Origin: Desulfobacteraceae bacterium
GTDB taxonomy: Bacteria > Desulfobacterota > Desulfobacteria > Desulfobacterales > Desulfosalsimonadaceae
Reading direction: 5' to 3'
Length of the DNA: 64,000 nt
Assembly: GCA_003599885.1 (NCBI GenBank)
Contig: QZKW01000071.1
Coordinates: forward strand, 1 to 64,000
The position numbers and the translations under genes are program-made. Positions 45,035 through 53,725 of the stretch are shown piece after piece (the first letter of the stretch is position 1; the number at the start of each line of letters is the position of its first letter). The notes beneath the pieces are model-generated. The model ran no database searches and was not told the DNA's origin. It saw nothing but the letters and a program-made list of their open reading frames with translations.

Positions 45035-45796
45035 TTAAGCCATGCTGGCTTGAACAAACGAAAGGGTCTGGCGGACGTCATCCTGGAAAAAGCAGTCCAT
45101 CCCGTCGTGCCAGTTTTCCTCTTTGAGTTTTTTCTGAATTCGCTGGACCGTATCCATCCGCATCAGCTGCTTGATCCGAATAAACGGCCGGTTGGGGGTA
45201 TCAATCCACTGCGTAATGACCTGTTTTGCACGGGCGATCAAGTCCGCTTCCGGAACGATTTCATCAACAATTTTTAATTCTTTGGCCTTGTGGACATCCA
45301 TCATGTCGCCGAAAAACATGACATCGCGGAACTTGAGGCTGCTGTCAAAACCATAGCGCATGACTTCATCCTGGGCAAAGGTCAGGGGCAGGCCAATTTT
45401 AATCTCACTCATGCCGATTTTAATTTTGGGATGGTCTTTCACGATCCGGTAATCCGCAGCCATGGAATAAATCAGTCCGCCGGCGGCGGCATGTCCGTTG
45501 ATGGCCGCAACCACCGGTTTTTTACAGGCAAACAGGGACAAGAGCACCTGTTCTTCCATTTCAAAAAATTCAATGGCCTCGGCCTTGTCTTTAAAATTGA
45601 TAAAAATCGGCAAGTCAAACCCGCTGGAGAAAAACCGTCCATCCCCTGTTAATATGATACCTTTCGGGGTTGGGTTGTTGTTGGCCTCGTCCACAATCTC
45701 CTTAAGACGCAACAGCATCTCCCGGTTGATGGGGTTTGTTTTTCCATTTTTAAACGTTACGATTTTAATGTCGTCCTGAATGGTTTCTTCAAACAT
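45035..45796 (-). CDS. Enoyl-CoA hydratase/isomerase-family protein
   Basis: A 253-residue crotonase-fold protein. The oxyanion-hole segments FSSGFDLPIF and AAINGHAAAGGLIYSMAADYR are clear. In place of the hydratase glutamates at the usual positions, the later region reads SEIKIGLPLTFAQDEVM, which favours a delta3,delta2-enoyl-CoA isomerase or related activity over a classical hydratase. A GAGGAG site precedes the start. It lies 24 bp before the radical SAM gene; no beta-oxidation neighbours are adjacent. Confidence 0.85.
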   Translation of the reverse strand: MFEETIQDDIKIVTFKNGKTNPINREMLLRLKEIVDEANNNPTPKGIILTGDGRFFSSGFDLPIFINFKDKAEAIEFFEMEEQVLLSLFACKKPVVAAINGHAAAGGLIYSMAADYRIVKDHPKIKIGMSEIKIGLPLTFAQDEVMRYGFDSSLKFRDVMFFGDMMDVHKAKELKIVDEIVPEADLIARAKQVITQWIDTPNRPFIRIKQLMRMDTVQRIQKKLKEENWHDGMDCFFQDDVRQTLSFVQASMA

Positions 45797-46060
45797 GGCT
45801 GGCTCCTCTTATATATAATTGATAATAAATTTGTTATTTTATAATCCGGCTACATTATGTAATATATCGCGTCTGTGTCAAGCATGAATGCGGACAGACC
45901 TCCCCGTGAGCCGGGAAATCATATACAGAGGCGGTTTTGCTTCCCATAGCGCAACCCCACGCCGCAAATATTGACAGGCTGCCATCATTTTATTATAACC
46001 GGCAATCAACCCATACGGAATTTTAAAAAATTTTATTATAAAATCAAAGAGGCAGCAGCT

Positions 46061-47281
46061 ATGATCCGAATCAATGAAAATTATTTAAATCTCCAGGCAT
46101 CGTATCTTTTTTCCACCATTGCGAAACGGGTCAGCGAATTTCAGGGCTGCCATCCGGACACTGAAATTTTGAGGCTTGGCATCGGCGACGCCACACGGGC
46201 TTTGCCAAAGGCCTGCATTGAAGCGTTTCATGCGGCAATCGATGAAATGGCTGCAGACGCAACTTTTCGCGGTTACGGCCCGGAACAGGGATACGCTTTT
46301 TTACGGGAAAGCATCGCGGAAAATGATTTCCAGACCTGCGGAGTGGATATTGCGGCGGATGAAATATTTATCTCTGACGGCGCCAAGTGCGATACCGGCA
46401 ATTTTCAGGAAATTCTGTCCACCGATATCTCCGTTGCCATTCCGGATCCAGTCTATCCGGTGTATGTGGACACCAACGTCATGGCCGGCCGCACCGGCGA
46501 TTTCGAGGGCGGGCGGTACCGGAATATCGTGTATCTCGAATGCACCGAAGACAACGGGTTCATTCCCGATCTTCCCAAAAAACCCGTGGATCTGATTTAC
46601 CTGTGTTTTCCCAACAATCCCACAGGCGCTACAATTACCCATGACCAATTGGCCCCATGGGTCGATTTCGCCCGTGAAAACAGGGCGTTAATCCTGTTTG
46701 ACGCCGCCTATGAAGCATTTATCCGGGACGATTCCCTGCCCCATTCCATCTATGAAATTCCCGGCGCAAGGGAAGTGGCCGTGGAGTTCAGGAGTTTTTC
46801 CAAGACCGCCGGGTTTACCGGCACCCGGTGCGCGTTTACGGTCGTACCCAAGGAATGCATGGCTTTTGACAGCCACGGAAACCGGCAATCCCTTCATGCG
46901 CTCTGGAACCGTCGGCATTCCACCAAATTCAACGGGGTGTCTTATCCGGTGCAGCGGGCGGCGGCAGCGATCTACACGGACGCCGGCAAGCAACAGGTCC
47001 GGGAGATTATCGCCGGTTACATGAAAAATGCCGACCGGATCCGCCGGGAAATGGATGATCTGGGATTTTCCTGTGTGGGCGGGGTGAATTCTCCATATAT
47101 CTGGATCAACGTCAAACAGGATTCCTGGAAATTTTTTGATACTCTCCTGACCCAGACCGGAGTCGTCTGTACGCCGGGCGGAGGATTCGGGGTCTGCGGC
47201 GATCAGTATGTCCGGCTGTCCGCATTTAACAGTTTTGAGAATGTGGAAAAAGCCATGAAGCAGATTAAAAATATACGGTGA
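46061..47281 (+). CDS. dapL: LL-diaminopimelate aminotransferase
   Basis: A 406-residue PLP enzyme that makes LL-diaminopimelate directly from tetrahydrodipicolinate, bypassing the succinylase and acetylase routes of lysine synthesis. The opening [17 protein letters not shown], the [15 protein letters not shown] motif, [25 protein letters not shown] and the PLP lysine in [17 protein letters not shown] are all diagnostic of DapL. DapL is common in Desulfobacterota. The frame is open 90 bp further upstream, but the ATG at 46061 has an AGAGGCAG site and the family start. The gap upstream (45797-46060) is AT-rich with nothing recognised. Confidence 0.96.
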   Translation: MIRINENYLNLQASYLFSTIAKRVSEFQGCHPDTEILRLGIGDATRALPKACIEAFHAAIDEMAADATFRGYGPEQGYAFLRESIAENDFQTCGVDIAADEIFISDGAKCDTGNFQEILSTDISVAIPDPVYPVYVDTNVMAGRTGDFEGGRYRNIVYLECTEDNGFIPDLPKKPVDLIYLCFPNNPTGATITHDQLAPWVDFARENRALILFDAAYEAFIRDDSLPHSIYEIPGAREVAVEFRSFSKTAGFTGTRCAFTVVPKECMAFDSHGNRQSLHALWNRRHSTKFNGVSYPVQRAAAAIYTDAGKQQVREIIAGYMKNADRIRREMDDLGFSCVGGVNSPYIWINVKQDSWKFFDTLLTQTGVVCTPGGGFGVCGDQYVRLSAFNSFENVEKAMKQIKNIR

Positions 47282-47387
47282 CTTTTTTATTACTTCATTC
47301 GGTCGCTTCAATTTTAATATCCATTAATCATAATGCGTTAACAGGCTGTTTTTGCAAAATAATTTTATTTGAATCACCAAGGCCCTT

Positions 47388-47876
47388 ATGATGACAGATT
47401 ATCAAGATCAAATAGATAGAAAGATTAATGAAATTGAACAAAAAAAAGGTTATGTGTACGTACTTCACAATGAAACTATGAAAAATAATATTTTTAAAAT
47501 TGGCAATTCAAAAAATGACCCAGCGTTAAGAGCTGCTCAGTTATCTTTTCCAACAGGAGTGGGCTCGCCGTTTAAGGTTATGTATCATATTGAAGCGATA
47601 GATCGTTATCAGCTTGAAAATTTGGTACATATTTTGCTAAATAACTTTAGAATTAATGAAAAAAAAGAATTTTTTGAAATCCCGCCTGAATGTGATTCTG
47701 ATCCGTTAGGTTATATTATTTCTCAGATGAGGTTCGCTGCTTCCATATGTAATTGCATCAATTTTCCAAGAGACCATTTGAGCCTTGAAACAAAATTAAA
47801 TTATCTCCAAGATGAGATTAATGAAATTAGAAATAGTTTGAAGGATATAATATATAAGGAAAAGAAGTATCAGTAA
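47388..47876 (+). CDS. GIY-YIG/T5orf172-like protein
   Basis: A 162-residue protein with a segment GYVYVLHNETMKNNIFKIGNS followed by PALRAAQLSFPTGVGSPFKVMY and a final EFFEI, the pattern of the T5orf172/MUG113 group of the GIY-YIG superfamily. A coiled-coil-like tail follows (about 125-162). The GIY-YIG catalytic residues are only partly evident, so nuclease activity is uncertain; a DNA-binding role is possible. The gene is strongly AT-rich compared with both neighbours and stands alone, which suggests recent acquisition from a phage or mobile element. Confidence 0.65.
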   Translation: MMTDYQDQIDRKINEIEQKKGYVYVLHNETMKNNIFKIGNSKNDPALRAAQLSFPTGVGSPFKVMYHIEAIDRYQLENLVHILLNNFRINEKKEFFEIPPECDSDPLGYIISQMRFAASICNCINFPRDHLSLETKLNYLQDEINEIRNSLKDIIYKEKKYQ

Positions 47877-47958
47877 TGAGACTTCTTTGAGGCTATGCAA
47901 AGAAAATGAAGAAATTTAGCAAATGAATTCAACAACGGCCATTTGAAAACGTCCTGAA

Positions 47959-50229
47959 CTATAGCTCTTTCAATACCGCCTCATTAATTTTTTTGCAAAA
48001 ATCAACACAAACGCTTAACTTTTTCCCACCTAAACCAAGCATCGGAACCACGCCCATGAGGGAATTGGTTACGAGTACCATATCTGCCGAAAGCAGCTCG
48101 GTGGGCATCACTCTCCGGGTGTGAACGGCGTATCCGTTTTTTTCCAGACACCGCACCACCTGCTTCTCCATCACACCGGACAGTACGTGGCGTGATTCAG
48201 GCCGGATGACCGTATTTCCCTGAATCAACAGGATATTGGCCGTATTGGTTTCAGACACGGAGCCATCCGGATTTAAAATCAGGGCCTCGTCCGCACCGTT
48301 ATCCGCAGCCCATTTTCCGGCAAGATAATAATATAAATAATTCAGAGTTTTGTGATCCGCCAACGGCGTTTGCCGCGGGTGCGGATAGGTGGCAAGTTCC
48401 AGACCTGAGTTCCTGATGATGCCAGGCCGCGGAGTATATTTTCGGGCGGATACCGCAAGCTGGTGATAAAAAGGCGGTTCTGTCCGATCTCCATGAAAAG
48501 CCATTAATTTGACGGCAGCAATTTCATTTTGAAGGTTATTGCGGTCAATGACCTGATGAATTACGTGGCTCCAGGTCAAATCTGGACAAGGCGGCTGAAG
48601 CAGGGCCTTCCATGCCGAATCAAACCGGCGGATATGGTCATCCAAAAACTGCGGGCAGCCGTTTTCCACACGGATGGTTTCAAAAAACCCATATCCGTAT
48701 TGCACCCCAAGCCCACCCAAAGGCAATACCGCCTCGTTTTTTAACACCAGCCGCCCGTTTTGCCAGACCCATTCATCCGCCTCACAGGGTTTCTTCTCCG
48801 TTTGCAGCACGCCCATCAGGGTTTTGCCCTTGTGAAGGGTTTCCGTGTATTCATCGGCAGGGTCAGAGTCATAGACCACTCCCCCGCCCACGGAAAATAC
48901 CATCCGGTTCTGATGGATCGTTGCCGTCCGGATGGCGATGGACAGATCCATCGTGTCATGAAAGCTTACGTAACCGATGGACCCGGTATACACATGCCGG
49001 CGAACCGGCTCCAGTTCATCAATGATTTCCATGGCCCGGATGCGCGGGCAGCCGGTGATGGAACCACCGGGAAACGCGGCCCGGAGCAGATCCACACTGT
49101 CTTTATCCGGCATCAGCTCCCCTTCCACCACCGATACCAGATGAAACACATTATGATACGCCTCCAGCCTCCGGTGCTGGGCAACCCGGACGGATCCGCC
49201 CCGGCACACCCGGCCCAGATCATTGCGCATCAAATCCACAATCATGGAGAGTTCCGCGTCATCTTTCCGGCTTTGCAGGAGATCATCCGAAAACGCCCTG
49301 TCTTCAGCGGGTGTTTTTCCTCTGGGGCGCGTCCCCTTGATGGGCCGGGTTTCCACATAATTCCCGGATCGTTTCAGAAATCGTTCCGGAGAGGTGGAAA
49401 TGATCTGGTGATCACCTGCGTTCACATAGGCGTAAAACGGACCGGGCGCCGTCTGATACAAGGATTTGAACATGGAAAACGGGTTGCCGGAAAAATCCGT
49501 TTCAAACCGCTGGGACAGGTTTACCTGATAAATGTCGCCGGATACAATGTAATCCTTAATTTTTTGGACGGCCTCCATGTAGGCGGACTGGGTGAAGGAT
49601 GAACGCAGGCCGGTGGAGCCGCCTGAAAAACCGTCAGGACGGGCGGAACCGGAAGAAACGGCAGGTCTAAGAATTTCCATATCAAATCCTGCTGTTGGGC
49701 CGCTCTCATCCTTCCGGTTACCAGAGCAAACCCAGGTCCGGCCGGTGGTTTTGTCATGAAGAATAATCGCTGATGGGGCGTAAAAGCACAGGTGGGGCAG
49801 ACCGCTATCATCTATAGACGTGCGCGGCAAATCTTCCACCAAATCCTTTAAATCATAGGACAGGTAGCCGAACAACCCCGCACACACCGGAATCCTTGGG
49901 TCATCAAAAGCAATTTGATAGTGCCGCATCAACTGCTGCAACAGATCCAAGGGATCACATTCCAGACAAAATGTTTGACCACAGGCATTCAGGGTGACTT
50001 GCCGTCCGGCGGCCTTGACACAAAGCCAGGGACGGATGGCCAGAATATGGAATTTAGCGCAGTCCAGATCCCCCCCGCTCATCAACACCACCGTGCCCGG
50101 CTCCTCTGAAAACCGGGACGCAAGTTCCAGAAATGGTTCGTCAAGCGAAAACGGCGTGATCGACACCCCTTCGACGCCTCCGCAACTTTGTTTTAATAAA
50201 TTTAAATAGAATTCGGATGGTTGTGTCAT
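47959..50229 (-). CDS. pabB: Aminodeoxychorismate synthase fused to aminodeoxychorismate lyase (PabB-PabC)
   Basis: A 756-residue bifunctional protein. The N-terminal chorismate-binding part (about 1-470) ends in the signature PIKGTRPRGKTPAEDRAF, then MIVDLMRNDLGRVCRGGSV and GGSITGCPRIRAMEIIDELEP (in parts). The C-terminal class IV aminotransferase part (about 480-756) has GVQYGYGFFETIRV, the PLP lysine region DHKTLNYLYYYLA, EALILNPDGSVSETNTANIL and LSGVMEKQVV. Together they make p-aminobenzoate from chorismate with PabA, encoded 35 bp upstream. An ATG at 50229 with an AGGG site is chosen over the longer frame to 50259. Confidence 0.94.
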   Translation of the reverse strand: MTQPSEFYLNLLKQSCGGVEGVSITPFSLDEPFLELASRFSEEPGTVVLMSGGDLDCAKFHILAIRPWLCVKAAGRQVTLNACGQTFCLECDPLDLLQQLMRHYQIAFDDPRIPVCAGLFGYLSYDLKDLVEDLPRTSIDDSGLPHLCFYAPSAIILHDKTTGRTWVCSGNRKDESGPTAGFDMEILRPAVSSGSARPDGFSGGSTGLRSSFTQSAYMEAVQKIKDYIVSGDIYQVNLSQRFETDFSGNPFSMFKSLYQTAPGPFYAYVNAGDHQIISTSPERFLKRSGNYVETRPIKGTRPRGKTPAEDRAFSDDLLQSRKDDAELSMIVDLMRNDLGRVCRGGSVRVAQHRRLEAYHNVFHLVSVVEGELMPDKDSVDLLRAAFPGGSITGCPRIRAMEIIDELEPVRRHVYTGSIGYVSFHDTMDLSIAIRTATIHQNRMVFSVGGGVVYDSDPADEYTETLHKGKTLMGVLQTEKKPCEADEWVWQNGRLVLKNEAVLPLGGLGVQYGYGFFETIRVENGCPQFLDDHIRRFDSAWKALLQPPCPDLTWSHVIHQVIDRNNLQNEIAAVKLMAFHGDRTEPPFYHQLAVSARKYTPRPGIIRNSGLELATYPHPRQTPLADHKTLNYLYYYLAGKWAADNGADEALILNPDGSVSETNTANILLIQGNTVIRPESRHVLSGVMEKQVVRCLEKNGYAVHTRRVMPTELLSADMVLVTNSLMGVVPMLGLGGKKLSVCVDFCKKINEAVLKEL

Positions 50230-50264
50230 TTTGACCCTGTTCCTGTATTTCAGATACACTATTT

Positions 50265-50837
50265 TTACGCAGCCATCAGTTTTAAAAAATTTTCAATCAG
50301 CGTAAATCCATGATCGGTCATAAAACTTTCCGGGTGGAACTGCACGCCCACCACGGGCCACCTGGCATGGGCGATTCCCATCACCACCCCATCCGGAGTG
50401 GTTGCCGTAACCCGGAGTTCTTCTGATGCTATGTGAACCGCCAGGGAATGATACCGGGCTGCCGTAAACGGAGAGGGCACGCCTTCAAAAATGGATTGAT
50501 GGTCGTGATGCACCGGGCTGGTTTTTCCATGAACCGGAGACGGGGCCCTGACGGTTTGTCCGCCAAAAGCCTCATTGATGCATTGCATCCCCAGGCATAC
50601 CCCCAAAATCGGGAGTTTACCCGCCATCGCCTTTATGAGGGGGACAGATACCCCGGCGCTCGCCGGATCCTTGGGCCCCGGACTGATTAAAATCCCATCG
50701 GGCGCCATGTCGAGGGTTTCCGAAACGGTGATTTTATCACTTCGACATACCGTTATCTCAAGGTCAAACCCCAAGAGCATCTGAACCAGGTTATGGGTAA
50801 ATGAATCATAGTTGTCAATAACCAGCATGTGTACCAC
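50265..50837 (-). CDS. pabA: Glutamine amidotransferase subunit PabA/TrpG
   Basis: A 190-residue class I glutamine amidotransferase. It has LVIDNYDSFTHNLVQML, the ISPGPKDP loop, the catalytic cysteine in LGVCLGMQCINEAFGG and the His/Glu pair in GVQFHPESF. PabA and TrpG are hard to tell apart; the pabBC gene 35 bp downstream makes a p-aminobenzoate role clear, supplying folP. The start codon is GTG behind GAGAGG; an ATG three codons later is possible. Confidence 0.93.
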   Translation of the reverse strand: MVHMLVIDNYDSFTHNLVQMLLGFDLEITVCRSDKITVSETLDMAPDGILISPGPKDPASAGVSVPLIKAMAGKLPILGVCLGMQCINEAFGGQTVRAPSPVHGKTSPVHHDHQSIFEGVPSPFTAARYHSLAVHIASEELRVTATTPDGVVMGIAHARWPVVGVQFHPESFMTDHGFTLIENFLKLMAA

Positions 50838-50858
50838 TTTTCAAGCCTCTCAAATACA

Positions 50859-50890
50859 AAACGCCGCCCAAAAGAGTCTGGGTGGCGTTT
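50859..50890 (-). terminator. Hairpin in the pabA leader region
   Basis: Arms of 11 bp (AAACGCCGCCC and GGGTGGCGTTT, with one G-U pair) enclose a 10-nt loop, followed on the minus strand by TTTTG. It lies between any pabA promoter and the pabA start, so it could act as an attenuator or a terminator of upstream transcription. The rest of the gap 50891-51093 has no visible gene. Confidence 0.4.
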
Positions 50891-51093
50891 GCCTGTTTCA
50901 TAACTCGTGTTTATAGAAATTTTTATGTGATCTTTATTTTTATTGTCGTTTTTTTAAATACAATACCGTTAAATAGCAAGCAGAATATGAAGCCGGACCC
51001 CATTCCGCCAGCCCTGGAATTTATGCCGCCTCCCTGATCCGATCGCCTCAAAAAGCAACGTAAGACATTAATATTAATTGATTTTCTTTTTTA

Positions 51094-51123
51094 TTGACTT
51101 CATAAACCAATCAACCATAATAT
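51094..51123 (+). promoter_or_regulatory. Candidate promoter of the DHH-cysG-ccsA-hemA operon
   Basis: TTGACT is followed after 18 bp by TAATAT, about 60 bp before the first gene of the operon. It is the only good sigma-70-like pair in the AT-rich stretch before the DHH gene. Confidence 0.45.
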
Positions 51124-51184
51124 GACGCGATAATGAATAGAATGAACTCAACGACCCATTTCTTTATAGCGATACAAAGGCCGG

Positions 51185-52207
51185 TTGACCGTGTCCACAA
51201 CAAACACTGAGAGATTAAACCGGTTTTATGAACAGTTTGCCGGTTCAGATAATGTGCTGATCGTCATCAATGCCGATCCGGATGCCATTGCCAGCGCAAT
51301 GGCGGCCAAGCGGCTGTTGTGGAGACGGGTAGCCGGCGTTACTATTGCCCATATTAATACCATCTCCCGGCCGGATAATATGGCGATGGTCAGCCTTCTC
51401 AGTGTCCCTCTGATCCATATTTCCAAAGTAGATATTCGTCATTATAAAAAATTCATCATTATTGATTCTCAGCCCAACCATAACGAAAGCTTTCCCGCCA
51501 TCGGCTACACGGCCGTCATTGACCATCACCCGGACACGAACATCAGCGCCCCATACCTTGACATCCGGCCGGAATACGGGGCCACCGCCAGCATGATGAC
51601 GGAATACCTGCGGGCGGCCCGGATAAAACCCTCCGCGAAACTCGCCACCGGCCTGTTTTACGCCATAAAAACCGATACCGCCGATTTTGAAAGAAAAGCC
51701 GTCAATGAAGACATGCGGGCTTTTCAGTTTCTTTTTAAACACGCCAATATTCACTTGGCCCGAAAAATCGAACAGGTGGATCTTCGCCTGGATTTTTTGG
51801 AGGACTTTAAAAAAGCGATCAATGGTCATATTCTTAAGAAGAATAAAATTTTCGTCAATCTTGGATCAATTAAAAATACAGATATTTGTGTATTGATTGC
51901 AGATTTTTTCATGCGGTTTGACCGGGTTTCCTGGAGCATCGTTTCCGGAATCCATGACAACAAGCTGATCATTGTGGTGCGGAATAATGGCTCCACCAAA
52001 AACGCCGGTTCGTTGATGTCTGATAAATTCGGTAAATTCGGATCAGCGGGCGGCCACAGAAGCATGGCCCGCGCGGAAGCTTCCATTGAGATGCTAAAAC
52101 CCCATATAGATGTTCACAACGAAGCCCGGCTGTTAAAATGGCTTATGAAAAAATTTGAAAAGCCATCCAGTCAAACCTTAAAATCAAAAAAAACCGGGAA
52201 TGGTTAA
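51185..52207 (+). CDS. DHH-family phosphoesterase
   Basis: A 340-residue protein of the DHH superfamily. The first metal-binding motif appears as INADPDAIASAMA, where the usual DHD is replaced by NADPD, and the DHH motif itself as AVIDHHPDTN. The late GGHRSMARAE segment matches the DHHA1 glycine-rich GGH motif. Such proteins hydrolyse short oligonucleotides (nanoRNase) or cyclic dinucleotides. The start may be the TTG at 51185 or a GTG two codons later (51191). It is first in an operon with siroheme and haem genes; the link to them is not obvious. Confidence 0.8.
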   Translation: MTVSTTNTERLNRFYEQFAGSDNVLIVINADPDAIASAMAAKRLLWRRVAGVTIAHINTISRPDNMAMVSLLSVPLIHISKVDIRHYKKFIIIDSQPNHNESFPAIGYTAVIDHHPDTNISAPYLDIRPEYGATASMMTEYLRAARIKPSAKLATGLFYAIKTDTADFERKAVNEDMRAFQFLFKHANIHLARKIEQVDLRLDFLEDFKKAINGHILKKNKIFVNLGSIKNTDICVLIADFFMRFDRVSWSIVSGIHDNKLIIVVRNNGSTKNAGSLMSDKFGKFGSAGGHRSMARAEASIEMLKPHIDVHNEARLLKWLMKKFEKPSSQTLKSKKTGNG

Positions 52208-52213
52208 TGGATT

Positions 52214-52873
52214 ATGAGTTTTTATCCTGTAAATCTGGACATTAAAAATCGGGGTTGCCTGGTGGTGGGCGGCGGGGCCGTTGCCTCGCGCAAAGCCAAA
52301 ACGCTCGCGGAATGCGGCGGCATTGTGACGGTGGTGAGCCCGAAATTTTCCGAAGCATTGCTGGCGCTTGAAAAAACATCCACCGTAACCCTCATCTGCC
52401 GGCCCTATGAAACATCCGACTTAGACGGCAAATTTCTCGTTATCGTCGCCACCGACAATGAGGAGTTAAACCGCCGGGTGAACGCAGACGCGGAAAGCCG
52501 GAACATGCTGTGTAATATAGCCGATGTTCCCGACATCTGTAATTTTATTCTGCCATCCATTATCCGAAGGGGCGATCTGGTCATCGCCATTTCCACATCC
52601 GGGAAAAGCCCGGCATTCGCCAAAAAACTGAGAAAAGACCTTGAAAAAAATTTTGGGGATGAGTATGCACGGTTTCTTACGCTCATGGGGGCCGCCAGAA
52701 AAAAATTATTAAGCACCGCCCATGCGCCGGAAGCCCACAAGCCCCTGTTTGAACGCCTGATCAATTATAACCTTCTGGAATTAATTAAAAACAACCGGAA
52801 AGAAGAGATCAACCGGCTGCTGTGTGATGTGCTGGGCGAAGGGTACGATTATGACGAACTCGTCAAGCAATGA
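52214..52873 (+). CDS. Precorrin-2 dehydrogenase / sirohydrochlorin ferrochelatase (CysG N-terminal type)
   Basis: A 219-residue protein of the Met8/SirC type. The N-terminal Rossmann domain reads CLVVGGGAVASRKAKTL and continues with VIVATDNEELNRRV, NIADVPDICNFILPSIIRRGDLVIAISTSGKSPA (in parts), the hallmark of the CysG N-terminal module. A helical C-terminal domain follows. It converts precorrin-2 to sirohydrochlorin and perhaps inserts iron, giving siroheme for dissimilatory sulfite reductase. It overlaps no neighbour but starts 6 bp after the DHH gene. Confidence 0.92.
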   Translation: MSFYPVNLDIKNRGCLVVGGGAVASRKAKTLAECGGIVTVVSPKFSEALLALEKTSTVTLICRPYETSDLDGKFLVIVATDNEELNRRVNADAESRNMLCNIADVPDICNFILPSIIRRGDLVIAISTSGKSPAFAKKLRKDLEKNFGDEYARFLTLMGAARKKLLSTAHAPEAHKPLFERLINYNLLELIKNNRKEEINRLLCDVLGEGYDYDELVKQ

Positions 52874-52903
52874 GCTTTTTTAAATATAAAGAGGAGTTGG
52901 GTC

Positions 52904-53725
52904 TTGGCCGCGCTTCATTTTAGCATTATCATGCTCTACCTGATCAGCTCAGCCGGGTATGTGATATTTCTCTTCGCCCAGAAGGAGATATTCCACCGGT
53001 TCTCCTATTACCTGCTGGTGGCCGGATTTGCTGTCCATACCGCCCTGATCGGGGTTGATTGTATACGGATTGGCCATATTCCGGTGAACAGTCTTCACCA
53101 AACCCTTTCTTTCGCCGCCTGGACTCTGGCCGGCGTTTACATTCTGGTTAAATACCGCTTTCGGGTGAACGTTCTGGGTGTTTTTGCCGTTCCTTTCGCC
53201 ACCCTGATCATGATTGCCGCATTTTTGATTCCGGAAGCATCGATGGCGCCGACCCGTTTATTCAAAAGCCTTTGGCTGGTGGTCCATATCGTGATCATCT
53301 TCATTGGCGAGGCGGCCCTGGCCCTGGCCTGCGGCACAGGTATTTTATACCTGCTCCAGGAGCATGCAATCAAAACCAAATCCAACCGGTTTTTTTTAAA
53401 ACGGCTGCCGTCGCTGGAGTTTCTGGACAGAAACGGCTACATGTTTATCGTCACGGGTTTTACCCTGCTGACCATTGGGCTGATCACCGGATTTATCTAC
53501 GCCCAGCTCGTCTGGGGAAGATTCTGGAGCTGGAACAACAAGGAAATATGGTCCGTGATTACCTGGCTGATCTACGCGGCTCTCCTGCACGAACGGCTGG
53601 TCTCCGGCTGGCGGGGACGCCGGGCGGCCATTATGTCCATCATCGGATTCGCGGCGCTGCTGTTTACGTTTCTGGGCGTCAACTTCCTGCTGGAGGGTCA
53701 CCATGACGAATTTACAAGATGGTAA
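52904..53725 (+). CDS. Cytochrome c assembly protein CcsA/HemX-like
   Basis: A 273-residue membrane protein with about eight helices. The tryptophan-rich haem-handling motif WGRFWSWNNKEIWS is at residues 204-217 and conserved histidines sit near membrane ends (for example SLHQTLSF and VVHIVI). CcsA-type proteins deliver haem to apocytochrome c in the system II pathway; the HemX group next to hemA may instead affect haem-synthesis levels. It starts with TTG behind GAGGAG, and hemA overlaps its end by 23 bp, as in other Desulfobacterota. Confidence 0.88.
   Translation: MAALHFSIIMLYLISSAGYVIFLFAQKEIFHRFSYYLLVAGFAVHTALIGVDCIRIGHIPVNSLHQTLSFAAWTLAGVYILVKYRFRVNVLGVFAVPFATLIMIAAFLIPEASMAPTRLFKSLWLVVHIVIIFIGEAALALACGTGILYLLQEHAIKTKSNRFFLKRLPSLEFLDRNGYMFIVTGFTLLTIGLITGFIYAQLVWGRFWSWNNKEIWSVITWLIYAALLHERLVSGWRGRRAAIMSIIGFAALLFTFLGVNFLLEGHHDEFTRW

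Noticed and set aside
47388-47876. Homing endonuclease within a host gene
   Set aside because: The gene lies between intact dapL and pabB and does not interrupt a coding region.
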